A DNA stretch of 49,445 nucleotides, from assembly GCA_012513825.1 (NCBI GenBank), contig JAAZBL010000449.1, positions 1 to 49,445 on the forward strand, written 5' to 3'. The translations under genes and the position numbers were made by a program. This DNA comes from Limnobacter sp. (GTDB lineage: Bacteria; Pseudomonadota; Gammaproteobacteria; Burkholderiales; Burkholderiaceae_E). The notes beneath the pieces are model-generated. The model searched no databases and was not told the DNA's origin. It saw nothing but the letters and a program-made list of their open reading frames with translations. Positions 45,556 to 49,445 of this stretch are shown here, one piece after another; positions within the stretch are counted from its first letter, which is position 1; each line of letters opens with the position of its first letter.

Positions 45556-47217
45556 TCAGAGGAGGCGCCAGCGCTCGCCGTCCTGCACGGCGACGCCGTC
45601 GTCGCGCAACTTCAGCAGGTGCGCCGTCAGCGAGCGCTTTGCAACCGGGTGGATGACCGGGTCGACGTCGTCGTAGGCGACGACGACCAACGCGTCCAGC
45701 GTCGCCGGCGTGCCTGCGGCACGCAGCGCGTCGAGCACCTTTTCTTCGCGGGCCATCCGGTGGGCGATCAGGCGCGCGACCTCCTTCTTCCCCGATGCAA
45801 TGACGTGACCGTGCGCGGGCAGGATGTAGTCGAAAGGCTCGTCGGCCAGCCGGTGAAGCTGGGCGACATAGTCGCGCATGTCGCCGTCGGGCGGACTGAT
45901 GACCGTCGTCGATCCGTTCAGGATGTGATCGCCGGAGAACAGCAGGCCGTCCTCCTCGAGCAGCAGGCAGATGTGGTTCGAGACATGGCCGGGGGTATGC
46001 AGGATGCGCAGCGTCGAGTCCCCGACCTTCAGTCGTTCGCCGTCTTCGAGCGTGCGATCGGGCGTGAACGCCCACTGCGGGTCGAACAGCGGACCGGTCG
46101 GACGGCCGAGGATCGGGGCGCCGGTCAGCGCCTTCAGAGGCGCGGCGCCGGGCGCATGGTCGGGATGCGCGTGCGTGCAGACGATCGTCTGGAGGCCGTC
46201 GCCGACGATCTCGGCGATCCGCCTGATGTGCCCTTCGTCGTCGGGGCCCGGATCGATGACCAGGTATTCGCCCGGTTCGCCGATGATCCAGGTATTCGTT
46301 CCTGGGCCGGTCATTCGCCCCGGGTTCGGCGCGGTCAGGCGCTGCACGTGGCGCAGCAGGCGAACCGGGCGCTCGTGCTGCCAGTCGACGTCGTGGACGA
46401 TCTGGCCGTCGGGCGAGACGAGCTCGAGCTCGCCGAAGGGCAGGTCGTTCTCGTCGAAGCGCTGGATCCGGCCCTGAACGCGGGCCCCTCGCGGCGTGGA
46501 GACCCAGGCTCCGGGATTCTCTCCGCAATGCTTCAGCAGCGAATCGACGTCTCCGAAGCGCGCCAATGCGCGCAGCGTCCGGATCGTCGGAAAGATCATC
46601 TCGAAGCTGCCGCTTTCGTGCCGCTCGAGGGCCTCGGCAGGCAGCACCCAGGTCGGTTCGAACTGCTCGGTCTCGTCGGCGGTCGGCTGCTGTCCTTCGG
46701 GCATCCGGGCGGCGAAGAAGCGGGTATCGAAACGCTTGGGCATGTCCCGATCGGTGACCCACCGGCTGAGCCAGTGCAGCTTGTCGAGCGCCAGGCGCAG
46801 GCCTGCGTCCGAAAGCCGCTCGTAGAAGCGCTCGTCCGGATGCCTGGGCAGCCGGCCGATCGCCGCGGCCAGGTCTACGTCTGGCGCCTGGGGCTGCGCC
46901 AGCAGGATGCCCAGTTCCTCGAAGGATTCGCGAACGGCCGCAGCGGCGTAGGCAAGCAGGTCTTCCGGCTGGTCGGGACGCCAGATGCTGACCGCGCGTG
47001 CCGCGGGCGAGGAATCCATCGGATCGACGACGCCGCCCGGGAACACATAAGCGCCCGGAGCGAAGCTCGCCGACGGCGACCGGCGAGTCATCAGCACTTC
47101 GGGGCCACGCGGCGTGTCGCGCAGCAGCAGGATCGTCGCAGCCGGGCGGCTCGATACCGGTTCGCGCCAGCCGTGCAGGTACTTTTCGCGGCGAACGCGC
47201 GATGTCACCGTGCTCAT
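45556..47217 (-). CDS. Nudix hydrolase-metallo-beta-lactamase fusion protein
   Basis: The 553-residue protein joins two hydrolase domains. Residues about 20-240 are Nudix-like: PAATILLLRD, YVFPGGVVDPMDSS and a box with AAVRESFEELGILL (the REx2EE core is intact). Residues about 280-500 are metallo-beta-lactamase fold: NTWIIGEPGEYLVIDPGP, THAHPDHAPGAAPL (HxHxDH), HTPGHVSNHICLL and FSGDHILNGSTTVI, and an ILPAHGH motif. A C-terminal winged-helix-like tail (about 500-553) resembles that of LACTB2. LACTB2-like enzymes are often endoribonucleases or thioesterases; the Nudix part suggests a CoA or nucleotide-diphosphate substrate. Its start overlaps the stop of the upstream His-rich gene. Confidence 0.88.
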   Translation of the reverse strand: MSTVTSRVRREKYLHGWREPVSSRPAATILLLRDTPRGPEVLMTRRSPSASFAPGAYVFPGGVVDPMDSSPAARAVSIWRPDQPEDLLAYAAAAVRESFEELGILLAQPQAPDVDLAAAIGRLPRHPDERFYERLSDAGLRLALDKLHWLSRWVTDRDMPKRFDTRFFAARMPEGQQPTADETEQFEPTWVLPAEALERHESGSFEMIFPTIRTLRALARFGDVDSLLKHCGENPGAWVSTPRGARVQGRIQRFDENDLPFGELELVSPDGQIVHDVDWQHERPVRLLRHVQRLTAPNPGRMTGPGTNTWIIGEPGEYLVIDPGPDDEGHIRRIAEIVGDGLQTIVCTHAHPDHAPGAAPLKALTGAPILGRPTGPLFDPQWAFTPDRTLEDGERLKVGDSTLRILHTPGHVSNHICLLLEEDGLLFSGDHILNGSTTVISPPDGDMRDYVAQLHRLADEPFDYILPAHGHVIASGKKEVARLIAHRMAREEKVLDALRAAGTPATLDALVVVAYDDVDPVIHPVAKRSLTAHLLKLRDDGVAVQDGERWRLL

Positions 47218-48152
47218 CGCAGCACTCCTTCGAAGCTCTGCCCGCGTTCCGCGTGTTCGAGCACGACGGGCGGCGGCTCGAATCGATCGCCGTAGCGCGC
47301 CGCCAGCTCCCGGGCCCGCCTGGCGAGTGCCGCCGGGCCGAGCTGCTTCGCGAGCGCGAACGGTCCACCGGGCGATCGCGGAAAGCCGAAGTCGCGAACG
47401 GCGCTCTCGTCGGCCGCCTTAGTCGAATCGACGACTCCTTCCTGCAGGCAGCGCAGGGCCTCGATCACCTGCACGAGGAGCAGGCGGTCGCGCAAGTCTT
47501 CCGCGGCGACCGAAACGCGGCGGCGCTCGAAAGCCTTCAGGCCGGGCCACAGCTCGGGCGCCTCGCCGTCTTCGTCGTCGTAGTCGTAGAAGCCGCGGCC
47601 GGCCTTCCGACCCATCCGGCCGAAGCCGTGGGCCATCTTTTCGAGGACGTAGACCGCCTCCTCGGTCATGCCGCCGGGTCGCGGACCGTGGTCGTGGCGG
47701 TGATCCTGGTCGGCGTGCGCGTGACGCTCGGACCCGTGCTCACGATGCGCGTGGCCGTGGTGCTCGTGGTCGTGGTCGTGGTCGTGGTGCCCGTGGCCGT
47801 GGTGCTCGTGGCCGTGGTGCCCGTGGTCGTGATGCTCGTGACCGTGATGCTCGTGACCGTGGTGGCCATGGTCGTGGTGGCCATGGCCGTGGTGGCCATG
47901 GCCATCGTGGCCGTGTGTTTCGCCGTGCTCGGCCTCGTGCAGCAGTCGATCGGCTTCTTCGAGCGACCATTCGTCGAGCAGGGCGAGCGGACCCACCGAC
48001 ATGCCGGCGGCTTCCGTGGCGGCCGCTTCGATCGCGCTCGCTGCGATGCCTTCACCCAGCAAGGCAAGTCCTTCGTTGATGTAGGCGCGCGCTACCCGAT
48101 CGACAAAGCGAGGCCGGCCGGATTCGTCCGATGGGCGACTGATGGAACTCAT
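47214..48152 (-). CDS. Orphan 3-hydroxyacyl-CoA dehydrogenase C-terminal (3HCDH) domain protein with His-rich insertion
   Basis: The 312-residue protein resembles only the C-terminal part of FadB/FadJ-type multifunctional enzymes. [21 protein letters not shown] and [23 protein letters not shown] form the first half of a 3HCDH repeat. [20 protein letters not shown] finishes it, and [19 protein letters not shown], then [20 protein letters not shown], form the second. Between the halves (residues 76-155) lie about 40 His in 80 residues, mixed with Gly, Asp and Glu. The crotonase and NAD-binding Rossmann domains are absent, and nothing encoding them is in the upstream 110 bp. ATG 48152 was chosen; ATG 48203 is possible, as neither has a clear Shine-Dalgarno sequence. 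The stop overlaps the Nudix-MBL start. Confidence 0.82.
   Translation of the reverse strand: MSSISRPSDESGRPRFVDRVARAYINEGLALLGEGIAASAIEAAATEAAGMSVGPLALLDEWSLEEADRLLHEAEHGETHGHDGHGHHGHGHHDHGHHGHEHHGHEHHDHGHHGHEHHGHGHHDHDHDHEHHGHAHREHGSERHAHADQDHRHDHGPRPGGMTEEAVYVLEKMAHGFGRMGRKAGRGFYDYDDEDGEAPELWPGLKAFERRRVSVAAEDLRDRLLLVQVIEALRCLQEGVVDSTKAADESAVRDFGFPRSPGGPFALAKQLGPAALARRARELAARYGDRFEPPPVVLEHAERGQSFEGVLR
47688..47927 (-). repeat. Degenerate tandem repeat encoding the His-rich tract
   Basis: On the plus strand this stretch is dominated by GTGGTCGTG/GTGGCCGTG-like units 6-9 bp long. On the minus strand these read as His codons (mostly CAC, some CAT) alternating with Gly, Asp or Glu. The reading frame is preserved throughout, and Gly/Asp/Glu codons vary, which suggests selection on the protein and not a selfish repeat. 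Such tracts are prone to length variation by slippage. Confidence 0.9.
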
Positions 48153-48263
48153 TCGAGGTGACGTCCGTCGACGCCGGGGTTGTTGCCAGGAACCCGAAAT
48201 CATAACCTCGGGGTCGGCATTGATCTCCCAGGCGACCGCGGACCCGGCCGCGCTACAGAAGAC

Positions 48264-49445
48264 CTAGACGGTCAGAATGGAGCGGCGCATGGCGCCGCTA
48301 TCTCCGCGTTGGAGCAGGGGAACCCTTTGCTCGCGAAGCAGCTCGACGACCATGTCGTCCTGCACCAGGGCAACGCCGTGGTTGGTGTTCAGCAGCAGAT
48401 CCGGGTCTACCGGACGACACAGGCCGAATCCCTGCGCGTAATCGACGTTCAGGTCGATCAACGAGCGCACGATCGCGGCGTTTTCTGCCCACTCCGCGAC
48501 GCAGGCCATCCCGATCTCGTGCGCGAGATCGACGACGGCGCGAGTGATCGCGAAGTTGGCCGAGTTCATGTTGATGTCGCGAATGAAGCTGCCATCGATC
48601 TTCACCAGGTCGCCTGGCAGCTCCTTCAGGTAGTTGAACGACGTATAGCCCGCACCGAAGTCGTCGAGCGCGACCCGCGCCCCGAAGCTCTTGACCTTGT
48701 CCACGAAGCGACGCGTAGTGTTCAGGTCGTACAGCGCCACGCTCTCGGTGATCTCGAAGCAGACGCGAGCCGTCGCCTGAGAGTGATTGCGAATCAGCGC
48801 CATCGTGTCCTGAAGGAACTTCTCGTCGTTCAGCGATGCGCCGCTGAGATTGACCGTGCAGAAACCGAGCGCGTCGCGGTGGTCGGGATTGGCGTCCAGC
48901 CACTCGAGCGTGCTTCGAAGGACCCAGCGATCGATCTGGCTCATCAGGCCGTTGCGCTCGGCCGCAGCGATGAACCGGCCGGGAGGTACGACGGCGCCCG
49001 AGGGGTCGCGCATCCGGACGAGGACTTCGTAGCAAAGGCTGGAGTAGGGGTTGCGCAGCGACACGATCGGCTGAAGCTGCGTGAAGAAGTTCTCCACCGG
49101 CAGGCGCTCGCGCATGTCTGCAACGAGCTTGATTTCGTCGAGATAGCTCGTGAGCTGCGCGCTGGTCGAATCCAGTGCGACGACGACCGAACCGCCCGAG
49201 CGCTTGGCCTCTGCGCAGGCCCGGTCGGACGCGGTCAGGGCGTCGCGCGGGGTCATGTGCGGATCGAGCTGGATCAAGCCGATACTCGCCGCGACGCTGA
49301 ACGCCTTGTCCTGATGGTGATAGGGTCGCTCAGAGAGGGTCTTGCGCAGCACCTCGCAGAGCTCGTGGGCCGCCGCCAGCTCCAGCCCGTGAATGATCAC
49401 GACGAATTCGTCGCCACCCACGCGCGCGGCCACGTGCGGCGCATG
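48264..49445 (-). CDS. GGDEF-EAL domain protein, 5' end outside the window
   Basis: The frame is open to the right edge of the window, so the N-terminal sensor and part of the GGDEF domain are missing. The visible part starts within HVAARVGGDEFVVII, an intact GGDEF motif, and continues with ASIGLIQLD. The EAL domain follows: YEVLVRM (EVL in place of EAL, catalytic Glu kept), VNLSGASLND, FEITESVALYD, ALDDFGAGYTSFNYLKELP, VKIDGSFI and CVAEWAEN in place of the usual AEGVET. It is therefore likely a cyclic-di-GMP phosphodiesterase or bifunctional enzyme with partial EAL divergence. At least 393 residues are present. Confidence 0.93.
   Translation of the reverse strand, partial: HAPHVAARVGGDEFVVIIHGLELAAAHELCEVLRKTLSERPYHHQDKAFSVAASIGLIQLDPHMTPRDALTASDRACAEAKRSGGSVVVALDSTSAQLTSYLDEIKLVADMRERLPVENFFTQLQPIVSLRNPYSSLCYEVLVRMRDPSGAVVPPGRFIAAAERNGLMSQIDRWVLRSTLEWLDANPDHRDALGFCTVNLSGASLNDEKFLQDTMALIRNHSQATARVCFEITESVALYDLNTTRRFVDKVKSFGARVALDDFGAGYTSFNYLKELPGDLVKIDGSFIRDINMNSANFAITRAVVDLAHEIGMACVAEWAENAAIVRSLIDLNVDYAQGFGLCRPVDPDLLLNTNHGVALVQDDMVVELLREQRVPLLQRGDSGAMRRSILTV

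Noticed and set aside
47688-47927. Dense tandem repeat resembling a CRISPR-like or satellite array
   Set aside because: The units are 6-9 bp, without unique spacers, and they keep the reading frame of a His-rich protein segment. It is coding repeat.

Overview
This 49.4-kb window is a high-GC, gene-dense stretch of a betaproteobacterial chromosome, most likely Burkholderiales. The evidence is a DUF3460 gene beside scpA, form-II-type cox genes with coxDEG and xdhC/coxI accessory genes, ubiTUV for oxygen-independent ubiquinone synthesis, and many overlapping ATGA or TTGA gene junctions. I see no phage, insertion sequence, CRISPR array, rRNA or tRNA gene.

Layout. 1-3376: housekeeping genes (yaaA end, murB, scpA, DUF3460) and a BamE-like lipoprotein. 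3543-9711: a translationally coupled three-gene operon that I regard as the most interesting object. It encodes a periplasmic GltI-type amino-acid-binding protein, a SIR2-like/TIR protein, and a membrane-anchored nSTAND1 NTPase with 14 WD40 repeats. 9733-14719: a TetR-headed catabolic operon (CoA ligase, HCCA-isomerase/DsbA-like protein, glutathione transferase, orphan Leu/Ile/Val-type binding protein). 14779-18655 (minus strand): metG followed by a SulP-STAS anion transporter. 18778-22368: ubiU, ubiV, ubiT and the Fe-S carrier apbC, with a possible FNR/ANR box upstream of ubiU.

22651-34645 reads as a molybdenum island. It has a ModE-like/PBP one-component regulator, a divergent BtuCDF/MolABC-type importer with a Tat-exported binding protein, and a converging seven-gene operon (coxS-L-M-D-E-G and xdhC/coxI). 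CoxL carries the form II loop AYRGAGR rather than the CO dehydrogenase loop AYRCSFR, so the substrate is unknown. A 27-codon ORF with a very strong ribosome binding site sits in the divergent region.

34825-49445: a pectin-acetylesterase-family lipoprotein, dcd, amn, a SnoaL-like protein, leuA, a second orphan Leu/Ile/Val-type binding protein, rpsO-pnp, a peptidoglycan-binding/MepA-like protein, a Nudix-metallo-beta-lactamase fusion coupled to an orphan 3HCDH-domain protein with an 80-residue histidine-rich insertion, and the 3' part of a GGDEF-EAL gene.

Smaller structural observations include short tandem duplications at two gene junctions (scpA/murB and leuA/binding protein). Both copy a TTGA stop/start overlap, leaving the stop in one copy and the TTG start in the other. 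Several operon ends carry perfect GC-rich hairpins without U-tracts. All function calls are from reading the sequence and known family motifs; no database search was run.
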